DNA of 64,000 nt, taken from contig NZ_BCQS01000006.1 in assembly GCF_001552195.1 (NCBI RefSeq), positions 62,001-126,000 on the forward strand. Direction: 5' to 3'. The translations under genes and the position numbers were made by a program. The DNA is from Actinomadura latina NBRC 106108 (lineage in GTDB: Bacteria > Actinomycetota > Actinomycetes > Streptosporangiales > Streptosporangiaceae). The stretch's first letter is position 1; every line of letters starts with the position of its first letter. Under the pieces are notes generated by a model that ran no database searches, was not told where the DNA came from, and saw nothing but the letters and a program-made list of their open reading frames with translations. Positions 49,637 through 58,473 of this stretch are shown here, in pieces.

Positions 49637-50602
49637 ATGACCGCCAACAGCCAGCGCCGTGTCCTGCTCGCCAAGCCGCGTGGTTACTGCGCGGGCGTCG
49701 ACCGCGCCGTCCAGACGGTCGAGATCGCCTTGGAGAAGTACGGGGCGCCGATCTACGTCCGCAAGCAGATCGTCCACAACGTCCATGTCGTGAAGACGCT
49801 GGAGGAACGCGGCGCGATCTTCGTGGAGGAGACCGACGAGGTCCCCGAGGGGTCGATCGTGGTGTTCTCCGCGCACGGCGTCGCGCCCGTCGTGCACGAG
49901 GAGGCCGAGGGCCTCGACCTGCGCACCATCGACGCGACCTGCCCGCTGGTCACGAAGGTGCACAAGGAGGCGATCCGCTTCGCCGCCCAGGACTACGACA
50001 TCCTGCTCATCGGCCACGAGGGCCACGAGGAGGTCATCGGCACCACCGGCGAGGCCCCCGAACACATCCACCTCGTGGACGGCCCCGGCGACGTCGCCAA
50101 CGTGACCGTCCGCGACCCCGAGAAGGTCGCGTGGCTGTCGCAGACCACACTCTCGGTCGACGAGACCATCGCCACCGTCGAGAAGCTCCGCGAGCGGTTC
50201 CCCAAGCTGATGGACCCGCCGTCCGACGACATCTGCTACGCCACCCAGAACCGGCAGGTCGCCGTGAAGGAGATGGCGGCGCAGTCGCAGCTCGTCATCG
50301 TGGTCGGCTCCTCCAACTCCTCCAACTCCGTGCGGCTGGTCGAGGTCGCCAAGGAGCACGGCGCGGACAACGCCTACCTCGTCGACTACGCCGAGCACAT
50401 CGACCCGGCCTGGCTGGAGGGCGTCACCACCGTCGGCGTCACCAGCGGCGCCTCCGTCCCGGACGAGCTGGTCCAGGAGGTCCTGGCCTGGCTCGCCGCG
50501 CGGGGCTTCGGGGAGGCGGAGGAGATCGAGTCCGTGGAGGAGCGCATGCGCTTCTCCCTGCCGAAGGAACTCCGCAAGGACCTCCGCGTCACCCCGGTCT
50601 AA
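49637..50602 (+). CDS. ispH: 4-hydroxy-3-methylbut-2-enyl diphosphate reductase
   Basis: 321 residues. The three iron-sulfur cysteines are in [20 protein letters not shown] and [11 protein letters not shown], and GSSNSSNS binds the substrate diphosphate. It makes IPP and DMAPP in the last step of the MEP pathway, which feeds the cis-prenyltransferase encoded at 28994. It converges on the DUF6542-rmuC pair; the stop lies in a degenerate tandem repeat. Confidence 0.95.
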   Translation: MTANSQRRVLLAKPRGYCAGVDRAVQTVEIALEKYGAPIYVRKQIVHNVHVVKTLEERGAIFVEETDEVPEGSIVVFSAHGVAPVVHEEAEGLDLRTIDATCPLVTKVHKEAIRFAAQDYDILLIGHEGHEEVIGTTGEAPEHIHLVDGPGDVANVTVRDPEKVAWLSQTTLSVDETIATVEKLRERFPKLMDPPSDDICYATQNRQVAVKEMAAQSQLVIVVGSSNSSNSVRLVEVAKEHGADNAYLVDYAEHIDPAWLEGVTTVGVTSGASVPDELVQEVLAWLAARGFGEAEEIESVEERMRFSLPKELRKDLRVTPV

Positions 50603-50628
50603 GTGACCCGGTCTAACTCACCCCGGTT
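50588..50628. repeat. degenerate tandem repeat over ispH stop
   Basis: GTCACCCCGGTCTAA (50588-50602), GTGACCCGGTCTAA (50603-50616) and CTCACCCCGGTT (50617-50628) are successive near-copies; the first two end in TAA, the first being the ispH stop. Confidence 0.6.
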
Positions 50629-50642
50629 CGGATCACGCGGGT

Positions 50643-51248
50643 CTAGTCGACCTCGCCGTGATGGAGACGGCGCTCCTGCGTCGTGGTCGGGGACTCGTCC
50701 CACCGGACGGGGTTCTCGTTCTCCTCCTTCTCGAAGAGACGCACCCCGACGAGCTTGTCCCGCAGTTCGCGGACGTTGGTCATGAGGCCCCGCGCCAGGC
50801 AGATCACCAGCACCAGCAGCGTGCCGAAGAACAGCCACGGCGCGGTGGCCGCGAGCGCGGTCAGGACGCCGACCGTGACGCCGCGCAGCAGCGAGCCCTG
50901 CCCGAGCGTGGTGGCGAACACCACCGTGAACGTGGCGGCGAAGAACATCAGCGGCGGGCTGACGACGAGCGTGAGCAGATCGGCGGGACGCGTCGCGAAC
51001 GCGGCGAGCGCGCAGCCGATCGCGAACCCGGCCCCGGCGAGCAGCGGCACCCCGAACCAGTGCGACAGCAGCCCGCATACGACCCCGGTGGCGAACATGA
51101 CGACGATGCCGCCGCGTCCGGTCAGCGTGACCGGGCTCCCCCCGGCCGAGCGCGAACGCGGCGCGGCGGCGCCGTGCTGACGTCCCACTGAACCCCCCGG
51201 AGCCGGCGAGGCGCCGCCGGGCGCACCGCGTACCGTCGATGAACTCAT
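50643..51248 (-). CDS. DUF6542-type small membrane protein
   Basis: 201 residues from ATG 51248, which overlaps the rmuC stop as ATGA. Gly/Ala/Ser-rich N-terminus, then four hydrophobic segments (about 55-150) and a charged cytoplasmic tail (VRELRDKLVGVRLFEKEENENPVRWDE). Actinobacterial family of unknown function; coupled to rmuC. Confidence 0.8.
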   Translation of the reverse strand: MSSSTVRGAPGGASPAPGGSVGRQHGAAAPRSRSAGGSPVTLTGRGGIVVMFATGVVCGLLSHWFGVPLLAGAGFAIGCALAAFATRPADLLTLVVSPPLMFFAATFTVVFATTLGQGSLLRGVTVGVLTALAATAPWLFFGTLLVLVICLARGLMTNVRELRDKLVGVRLFEKEENENPVRWDESPTTTQERRLHHGEVD

Positions 51249-52624
51249 CGCCACCCTCTCGCAGTGGGGGGCCGGCCCCCCAGACCCCCCGGTCCGCTCC
51301 GCTCGTGCGGGTCGCGCCGGTCGATCTGCTCGGGGACGGCCTGTGCGCCGAAACCTACCGCGTCCGCGGCCGGGTCGGGCTGAGCGTCTTCGTCGTCGGG
51401 GAGGCGGTCCGCCGCGGTCAGCTCGGCCGCGGAGAGCGCGCGGGGGCTCTCCTCCACGGGGTGCGGACCGTCCAGGCCGTCGTCGACCACGCCCAGTTCG
51501 TTCAGCTTGCGGGCGCTGACGAGCACGCGCGTTTCCAGCGATCCGACCGTCCGGTTGTAGGACTTGACGGCTCCGGTCAGCGCGCGGCCCAGTTCGTCGA
51601 CGTGCTGCCCCATCGTGCCCAGCCGCTCGTACAGTTCCTTGCCCAGCTCGAAGACCGCGCGGGCGTTCTGTGAGAGCGCGGCCTGCTGCCACGCGTAGGA
51701 CGCCGTCCGCAGCATCGTGATGAGGGTGGTCGGCGTGGCGATGTGCACGCGCCGCCGCATCGCGTACTCCAGTAGGCCGGGGTCGCGGTCGAGCGCGGGC
51801 GCGAGGAACGCCTCGCCGGGGATGAACAGGACCACGAACTCCGGTGCCGGGCTGAACGCCTGCCAGTACGACTTGGCCGCCAGGCGTTCGACGTGGTCGC
51901 GCAGGTGGCGTGCGTGCGCGTCCAGCCGGACGGGGTCGCCGCTCTCGGCGGCCTGAAGGTAGGCGGCCAGGGAGACCTTCGAGTCGACCACGATGCTCTT
52001 GCCGCCGGCCAGCCGCACCACCATGTCGGGGCGCACGGTGCCGTCGGCCGTGAAGGCGCTCGCCTGCTCGTCGAAGTCGCAGTGGTGCGCCATGCCCGCC
52101 AGCTCCACGACCCGGCGGAGCTGAAGCTCGCCCCACCGTCCCCTCGCCTCGGGCCGCTGCAGCGCCCGGACGAGCGACTGCGTCTCGCGGCGCAGCTGGT
52201 CGGAGCTCTGCCGGACGAAGTCGACCTGCTTGGCCAGCATCGCGTGCGACTCGCGGCGGCCCGTCTCCACCTCGCGGAGCTGCTCCTCCACCTTGGCGAG
52301 CGTCTCCTTGAGCGGCGCGACCAGATGCTCGACGGCCTGCTGGCGGCGCTGCAGCTCGCCCGCCGCCTCGACCCCGGCCGCCTTGAGGCGTGCGTCCGCC
52401 AGCTCGAGGAACCGCTGGTTGCTGGCGTCCAGCGCCCGCGCGGACAGGGTCTCGAAGTGCTCGGCCATCCGCTCCTCGGCGTAGGCGAGCTTCTCCTCGG
52501 CCGCACGCGCCCGCGCGATCAGCGCGCCGTGCCTGCTCGCCTGACGGCCCGTCGCGAGCGCGTACCCGGCGACGGCGCCGAAGACGGCGCCGACGAGCAG
52601 GCCGGCGAACAGCGCGAGGTCCAT
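51245..52624 (-). CDS. rmuC: DNA recombination protein RmuC
   Basis: 459 residues from ATG 52624. An N-terminal membrane anchor (DLALFAGLLVGAVFGAVAGYALA) and a coiled coil (about 30-150) are followed by the RmuC nuclease-like core (RGRWGELQLRRVVELAGM, VDSKVSLAAYLQA, FIPGEAFLAPAL, ATPTTLITMLRTASY). It is thought to limit DNA rearrangements. The last residues (HERSGPGGLGGRPP) are encoded by a dispersed palindromic repeat, so the native C-terminus may have been altered. Stop overlaps the next start (ATGA). Confidence 0.88.
   Translation of the reverse strand: MDLALFAGLLVGAVFGAVAGYALATGRQASRHGALIARARAAEEKLAYAEERMAEHFETLSARALDASNQRFLELADARLKAAGVEAAGELQRRQQAVEHLVAPLKETLAKVEEQLREVETGRRESHAMLAKQVDFVRQSSDQLRRETQSLVRALQRPEARGRWGELQLRRVVELAGMAHHCDFDEQASAFTADGTVRPDMVVRLAGGKSIVVDSKVSLAAYLQAAESGDPVRLDAHARHLRDHVERLAAKSYWQAFSPAPEFVVLFIPGEAFLAPALDRDPGLLEYAMRRRVHIATPTTLITMLRTASYAWQQAALSQNARAVFELGKELYERLGTMGQHVDELGRALTGAVKSYNRTVGSLETRVLVSARKLNELGVVDDGLDGPHPVEESPRALSAAELTAADRLPDDEDAQPDPAADAVGFGAQAVPEQIDRRDPHERSGPGGLGGRPPTARGWR
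51264..51305. repeat. dispersed palindromic GC repeat in rmuC 3' end
   Basis: Contains GGGGGGCCGGCCCCCC (51266-51281), a perfect 16-base palindrome, then ACCCCCCGGTCCGCTCCGCTCGTG. The leftward strand reads GAGCGGAGCGGACCGGGGGG, as in the two units at 42101-42208; both sites translate to ERS-PGG-GGRPP. Confidence 0.75.
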
Positions 52625-52752
52625 CCGCTCATCGTGGCAGCGCGGCGGCGAAGCGCGACCGCGACGCGCCGGTACCGCCCGGACGCCGCGTTCCGGACAT
52701 CCGGCGGGACGGACGTAGTTTCGGGACAACCCGAGGGGTGCCCGCGCGCCCA

Positions 52753-52758
52753 TAAACT
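52753..52758 (+). promoter_or_regulatory. -10-like element before ychF, leaderless start
   Basis: TAAACT ends 8 bases before GTG 52767; no ribosome site lies between. Confidence 0.4.
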
Positions 52759-52766
52759 TGACGGCC

Positions 52767-53858
<1,092 letters not shown>

Positions 53859-54343
53859 CCCCGCGGCGCCCGGCCCCGGCGTTCGGAGATCGGCGGTCCG
53901 GCGTCTGGCAACGGCCGTGACCAGTGTGATTTTGGCAACAGCGGGTCGCCGCGGGGCCCATGTGGCCACTGAGCTGGGTGTTTTGGCGCGAGATGTCGCG
54001 AATGCGGCACATTGTCGGTTTCTTTCGGGAACAGATGGCGTCCGCCACCGTCACCCGGTAACCAAGCAACAACCGAGTCGTGCTGCTTGTCCGAAACCTG
54101 GACCTGCGCACTCTTCGGAGCCTTGGATAGGGGATCGTCACCGTTTGGCAATCTTCCCCGTTCCTGCTGAGGTGGATTGCATTATCCACAACCGCGCGCC
54201 GGGGCTGTGCTTCGCTGCGATGCGCTGGAACAATTGACCCCCGTGGTTACCCTGGGCCCGAGGTGGGTTCAGGAAAACCACCGGAACATGACCAGGCAGC
54301 ACAGGACCGCGCCGACCGGGGGCGAGGCGCGAGCGGAGGCAGG
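53859..54343. other. 485-bp non-coding region, lower GC, upstream of secretion-like operon
   Basis: No convincing gene. Small open frames exist on both strands but show no codon bias. GC drops relative to the flanking genes, and TGGCAA recurs at 53906-53911, 53933-53938 and 54146-54151. Probably the control region of the operon starting at 54344. Confidence 0.5.
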
Positions 54344-55375
54344 ATGGCTCGCAGGTCGGCCGTGGGACGCGGCCGTGACACCGCCGTAGTCGAGGAGACC
54401 GCGGCGCCCGGCCGGGCGCTCGCGTCCTCCGCCGACCCTTCGTGGGACCTGCCCGAGCGGAACGGACGCGGCGGCGGGTCCGGCCGCGGCGGCCCGCGGG
54501 GCGGCCGCTGGGGCGGGTCCGGCGGCCGCTGGTGGGTGTGGGCCGGGCGCGCCGTGCTGTGGGCGCTGATCATCGTCATCCTCGTCAACGGCGTCCGCGC
54601 CCCGTTCGAGCGCTTCACCGCCGACGACTCGTCCGGCGGCGGCGGGGGCGCGACCGCGGCCAAGCCGCCGAAGAGCGCCGCGTTCCCCAGCAGCGCCGCG
54701 GGCGCGTTCGCCCTCCAGTTCGCCAACGTGTATCTCAACTTCGACCAGAAGAACGCCCCCGCCCGCGAGGCGCAATTGCGCACCTTCCTGCCCGACGGCG
54801 CCGACGCCCAATTCGGCTGGAACGGCGTCGGGAAGATGCAGGTGCAGTCCGTCCAGGTCGCCGGAGTGGACGCCCGCGACGCCAGCAACGCGACCGTGAC
54901 GCTCCTCGCCCGCACCGCCGACCGGTGGCTGCGTCTCGCCGTTCCCGTGTACGCCGACAAGAGCGGCTCCCTGGTCGTGTCCGCCCGTCCCGCCCTGCTT
55001 CCCCCGCCGACCAAGGCGCAGCTTCCGCAGGGCGGCGTCGACGACCGCGACACCGCGCTCGAGAACGAGCTCAAGCCGTTCCTCGGCACCTTCTTCCAGG
55101 AGTACGCGACCGGCAACCAGGAGGCCCTGTCCCGCTTCTCCGACGGGACGACCATCGCCGGCCTCGCCAACTCCGTCACGTTCGTCCAGGTCAAGGAGGT
55201 CGTCGCGGCGAAGGGCCCCGAGGGCGAGCGCACCGTCACCGCGACGGTGGTGTGGCAGCCCGCCGGGGGCGGCGGCGGCGAGCTGGAGCAGAGCTACCGG
55301 CTCGCCATGGTCAAGAAGGGCACGACCTGGCTCGTGCGCGACATTCGCGGCACCACAGAACCGAACGCGTCATGA
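54344..55375 (+). CDS. TcpC-like conjugation/T4SS membrane protein
   Basis: 343 residues from ATG 54344 with GGAGG 4 bases upstream; the in-frame GTG at 54263 has no ribosome site. An Arg/Gly-rich cytoplasmic N-terminus, one transmembrane helix (about 68-86: WAGRAVLWALIIVILVN) and two outside NTF2-like domains (residues 120-215 and 250-340) match the TcpC family of Gram-positive conjugation systems, functional relatives of VirB8. First gene of the cluster. Confidence 0.82.
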   Translation: MARRSAVGRGRDTAVVEETAAPGRALASSADPSWDLPERNGRGGGSGRGGPRGGRWGGSGGRWWVWAGRAVLWALIIVILVNGVRAPFERFTADDSSGGGGGATAAKPPKSAAFPSSAAGAFALQFANVYLNFDQKNAPAREAQLRTFLPDGADAQFGWNGVGKMQVQSVQVAGVDARDASNATVTLLARTADRWLRLAVPVYADKSGSLVVSARPALLPPPTKAQLPQGGVDDRDTALENELKPFLGTFFQEYATGNQEALSRFSDGTTIAGLANSVTFVQVKEVVAAKGPEGERTVTATVVWQPAGGGGGELEQSYRLAMVKKGTTWLVRDIRGTTEPNAS

Positions 55376-55435
55376 GAGGCCGCGAATTGAACACCCCAAC
55401 CCCCGAGTCCGCCGACCTAGGAAGGTAGTCAGTCG

Positions 55436-55720
55436 ATGCTGCATCACCTCATGGCGTCGATTCCGCACGAAATCCTGGCGGCGCCCAACGACGAACTCAA
55501 GACGGATCAGCTGGCCGATTGGCTCCGCCAGATATTCGGCCCGCTGTTCCTCGTGATCGTCTCCATTGTGGCGATCTTCTTCCTGTTCACCCGCGAGATC
55601 ACGCGCTTCGTCCAATTCATCGTGCTGGCGATCGGGATCGGAGTGGTCTTCTACGTGCCGAACATCATCGAGACCACGGCCAAGGCGATCGCCAAGGCCC
55701 TCGGTGTGGACGTCTCCTGA
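55436..55720 (+). CDS. small two-TM protein of the secretion-like cluster
   Basis: 94 residues with two hydrophobic helices (about 32-52 and 58-75). In position and topology it resembles the small VirB2/VirB3- or TcpD-like membrane proteins of conjugation loci, but no firm homology can be claimed. GGAAGG lies about 10 bases before ATG 55436; ATG 55451 is also possible. Confidence 0.75.
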   Translation: MLHHLMASIPHEILAAPNDELKTDQLADWLRQIFGPLFLVIVSIVAIFFLFTREITRFVQFIVLAIGIGVVFYVPNIIETTAKAIAKALGVDVS

Positions 55721-55751
55721 TCCACAGGGAGCGCAGTTAGGGGAGTAGGGC

Positions 55752-56507
55752 GTGGATCTACCCACGTACACGAACATCTGGCGCATCGAGAAGCGGCTCT
55801 ACAAGCTGTACGACCTGCGGCTGCCGATGCCGCTGCCGCTCGTCCAGATCGGCGTGTTCCTCGGCGTGTTCGTGCCGTGGATCCTGCTGCTCAGGCTCGT
55901 CGGCATCCCCTTCGAGTCGCCGTGGCACGTCCTGTACATCGTCCCGCCGGGCGTCCTGACCTGGATGGCGACGCGCCCGGTCATCGAGGGCAAGCGCCTC
56001 ACCGAGCTGCTGCTCTCCCAGAGCCGCTACCTCGCCGAGCCCCGCACCTGGTGCCGCCTCACCCCGATCCGCGAACCCCGCGAAGTGGTGATCGTCGCCC
56101 GCGTCTGGCGCCGCGCGGAGGCCCCCGCCGCGATGGAACGTGCCGCCGTCAAGGCCCACCGCAAGCGCCGCCAGGCCCCCGAACCGACCCCCTCCCGGTC
56201 CGGCTCCCAAGCCCCGCGACCGCCGCGGCGGCCCCGCCCCTGGTCGACTACGCCGCCCAGAGCCCGGCCGCACCCCCCAAGCCCTGGCGCCGCACCACCC
56301 GCGACATCTCCCACGAGGACGACGTCCTCCCCGTCCCCGCCGAGATGGAGCGTCCCCCGGCGACCCCCCTGCTGGAGGGCTCGGGCGAGCGCGCCCTGGC
56401 CTCCGGCGTCCGCCGCCCCGGCGCCCCCGCCGAGTTCCGGCAGGCCGCCTCCCCCACCCGCCCCGACATCCCCCAGCAGGACCTGCGCCGGACCGCCGAG
56501 GAGATAG
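55752..56507 (+). CDS. TcpE-like conjugal transfer membrane protein, probably frameshifted
   Basis: The first about 150 residues (DLPTYTNIWRIEKRLYKLYD, two transmembrane helices at 28-50 and 56-75, RPVIEGKRLTELLLSQSRYL) fit the TcpE family. At GGCTCCCAAGCC (56202-56213) good codon usage leaves this frame and continues in the frame that ends at 58318; one extra C would join them. The frame as read goes on to 56507 with Pro/Arg/Ala nonsense-like sequence. So either the C-terminal tail is lost or TcpE is fused to the next protein. Confidence 0.7.
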   Translation: MDLPTYTNIWRIEKRLYKLYDLRLPMPLPLVQIGVFLGVFVPWILLLRLVGIPFESPWHVLYIVPPGVLTWMATRPVIEGKRLTELLLSQSRYLAEPRTWCRLTPIREPREVVIVARVWRRAEAPAAMERAAVKAHRKRRQAPEPTPSRSGSQAPRPPRRPRPWSTTPPRARPHPPSPGAAPPATSPTRTTSSPSPPRWSVPRRPPCWRARASAPWPPASAAPAPPPSSGRPPPPPAPTSPSRTCAGPPRR

Positions 56508-58318
56508 CCAACGGCCCCCGCCCGCAGAACGCGGGCGCCGCCCAACAGCCGCCCCCCCAGCCCCCGGCGACACCGTCCGAGCCACACCCCGCGCAGGCTG
56601 GTTCGCCCGACGTCCACCCGGGGGGACACGTCTCGACGGACGCTGAGCAGGCGCCGGCCGACCCGCCGGACGTCCGCGTGGCCGGTCGCGTGGCCGGTCG
56701 TGTGGCCGGTCCCGTGGCCGGTCCCGGGTCGCCGGAGGCCGTGCCCGGTGAGCCGCAGCGGGCGAGTGCGCAACCCGCCGCCGAGGGAACGGCCGACGCG
56801 CCCGACGTCCGCGTGGCCGGACGGGCGCGAGTGCCTGCTTCGGAGGGCGCGGCAGCCGATGCGCCACAGCCGGTGAGTCCCGTCGAGTCGGCCGCTCCGC
56901 AGATGCCTGGCACGGAAGACCCGTCCGACGTCCCCGTGGCAGGCCGGGTCTCAGAGGCTCCGGCCGCGCAGGGCGCGCGAGGCGAGGCCCAGCAGGCGAG
57001 CGCGCGGGGAAGCGCGCGTGGCGGGGAGCCCGGGGACAGGAAGGTCGCCGGGGCCAGGACGCCCGCGCCTCCGCCGCCGCCGTGGGGGCCGCCGGTGACG
57101 CGGCCGGACGTGCCGATGGTGCCCGGGGCGTTCGGGCAGCCGCCGGCGCCGCGCCGGGAGCCGCCCAGGCCGTGGTCGGAGGGGCTGTCCAGGCCGCAGC
57201 GGCCGGCGGCCGAGCCGGTGCCCGCGGTGCCCGAGCCCGCCCCGCCGGTGGAGGAGCGGGCACTGCCGGTGGAGGGACAGGCACTGCCGGTGGAGGGACA
57301 GGCACCGCCGGTGGAGGAGCAGGCGCCGCCGCGGGAGGTCCGGTCGCAGCCCGCGTCGCCCGTGCGGCCGCGGCCGCTTCCGCCGCCGCCCGCGCCGCCG
57401 CCGTCCGGTCCCGCGATCACGCCGCCGGGTCCTGAGCACGAGGTCACGACGGGCGGGTTGCGGCGGCTCATCCATGCGGTCGGGGGCGGGCACGGCGAGG
57501 TCGACGCCGAGTACCAGCAGCGGCTTCAGCAGCCCTTCCACGGGACGCGGCATGTGGTGGTGCTCGGATGTACCGGGGGTGCCGGGCAGACCGTCACCGC
57601 GTTGATGCTGGGGCACACGTTCGCGCAGCACAACGGGGAGCCCGTCGTCGCGATCGACGTGAATCCCGGGCCGGGTGCGTTGGCCCGCAGGACGCGAAGC
57701 GACACCAACGAGACGCTCACCGGGCTCATCACCCGGGCTGACCAGGTCGGCAGCCTCACCGCCATGAGGCGGTACACGTCGCAGGCCAAGTCGGGGCTCG
57801 ATGTGATCGCGGCCGGTAAGAATCCGCTGCAGGCGCTAGACGACAGGGACTATGCGCTGGCGATCCGGACCATCGACAGGTTCTACTCGGTGACGCTGCT
57901 GGACGCGGCGGCCGCGGTCGTCGCGCGGGTGCTGCCTTACGCGGACCAGGTCGTCCTCGTGGCGCCGGCCAGCGCGGACGCGCCGCGCGCCGTCGCCATG
58001 ACGTTCGAGTGGCTGGACGGCCACGGCTACGAGGAGCTGCGGTCCCGCGCGGTGACCGTCATCAATGGGGTGAGCCGCCGGAGCATGGACGACGTCGAGC
58101 AGGCCGAGGCCGTGGCGCGGGGGCGTTGCCGGGCCCTCGTGCGCATCCCGTGGGATGATCACCTGAGCATGGACCGCGCGCCGCGCAACGAGCTGAAGTC
58201 GTTGCGGACGCCGACGCGGCGTGCCTATCTCGCCCTCGCCGGTGTGGTCGCCGGCGGATTCACCGTCATGCCCGAGCGTTACCAGGAGATTCAGCAGGAG
58301 CAGGAGGCCACCCGATGA
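56345..58318 (+). CDS. MinD/ParA-like ATPase with degenerate Walker A and long Pro/Ala-rich N-terminus
   Basis: The frame is open from 55877; ATG 56345 is a conservative start, and coding bias extends back to about 56210. Roughly 360 residues of low-complexity sequence contain VAG(R/P) repeats near 56690-56720 and LPVEGQ-type repeats (57258-57330). The C-terminal 260 residues have the deviant Walker fold: VVLGCTGGAGQTVTA, where the lysine before Thr is Gln, then AIDVNPGPGALARR. Hydrolysis may be impaired. The stop overlaps the next start (ATGA). Confidence 0.75.
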   Translation: MERPPATPLLEGSGERALASGVRRPGAPAEFRQAASPTRPDIPQQDLRRTAEEIANGPRPQNAGAAQQPPPQPPATPSEPHPAQAGSPDVHPGGHVSTDAEQAPADPPDVRVAGRVAGRVAGPVAGPGSPEAVPGEPQRASAQPAAEGTADAPDVRVAGRARVPASEGAAADAPQPVSPVESAAPQMPGTEDPSDVPVAGRVSEAPAAQGARGEAQQASARGSARGGEPGDRKVAGARTPAPPPPPWGPPVTRPDVPMVPGAFGQPPAPRREPPRPWSEGLSRPQRPAAEPVPAVPEPAPPVEERALPVEGQALPVEGQAPPVEEQAPPREVRSQPASPVRPRPLPPPPAPPPSGPAITPPGPEHEVTTGGLRRLIHAVGGGHGEVDAEYQQRLQQPFHGTRHVVVLGCTGGAGQTVTALMLGHTFAQHNGEPVVAIDVNPGPGALARRTRSDTNETLTGLITRADQVGSLTAMRRYTSQAKSGLDVIAAGKNPLQALDDRDYALAIRTIDRFYSVTLLDAAAAVVARVLPYADQVVLVAPASADAPRAVAMTFEWLDGHGYEELRSRAVTVINGVSRRSMDDVEQAEAVARGRCRALVRIPWDDHLSMDRAPRNELKSLRTPTRRAYLALAGVVAGGFTVMPERYQEIQQEQEATR

Positions 58319-58473
58319 GCGCCCCTCGCGGGCATCGAGCGGAGACCGGCATGCTGGCGGACGCGTTCGACGTTCATGTCCGTCCGGACCGCAAAGACTC
58401 TCCCGGGCAACCCTGCGCGGGCGCCCGTGCGACGGGAGAATCATTGGTCGGGAGCGACGGGAGGGCGGCATGA
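58315..58473 (+). CDS. candidate small protein, coupled on both sides
   Basis: 52 codons from ATG 58315 (MSAPRGHRAETGMLADAF...) to TGA 58471-58473. GGAGG (58303-58307) is 7 bases upstream. Its ATG overlaps the stop of the MinD-like gene (ATGA) and its TGA overlaps the VirB4 ATG (ATGA). Codon usage is less biased than its neighbours (CCT, CGT, AAA, TCT, CAA, TTG), so it may instead be a coupling leader for VirB4. No family recognised. Confidence 0.45.
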   Translation: MSAPRGHRAETGMLADAFDVHVRPDRKDSPGQPCAGARATGESLVGSDGRAA

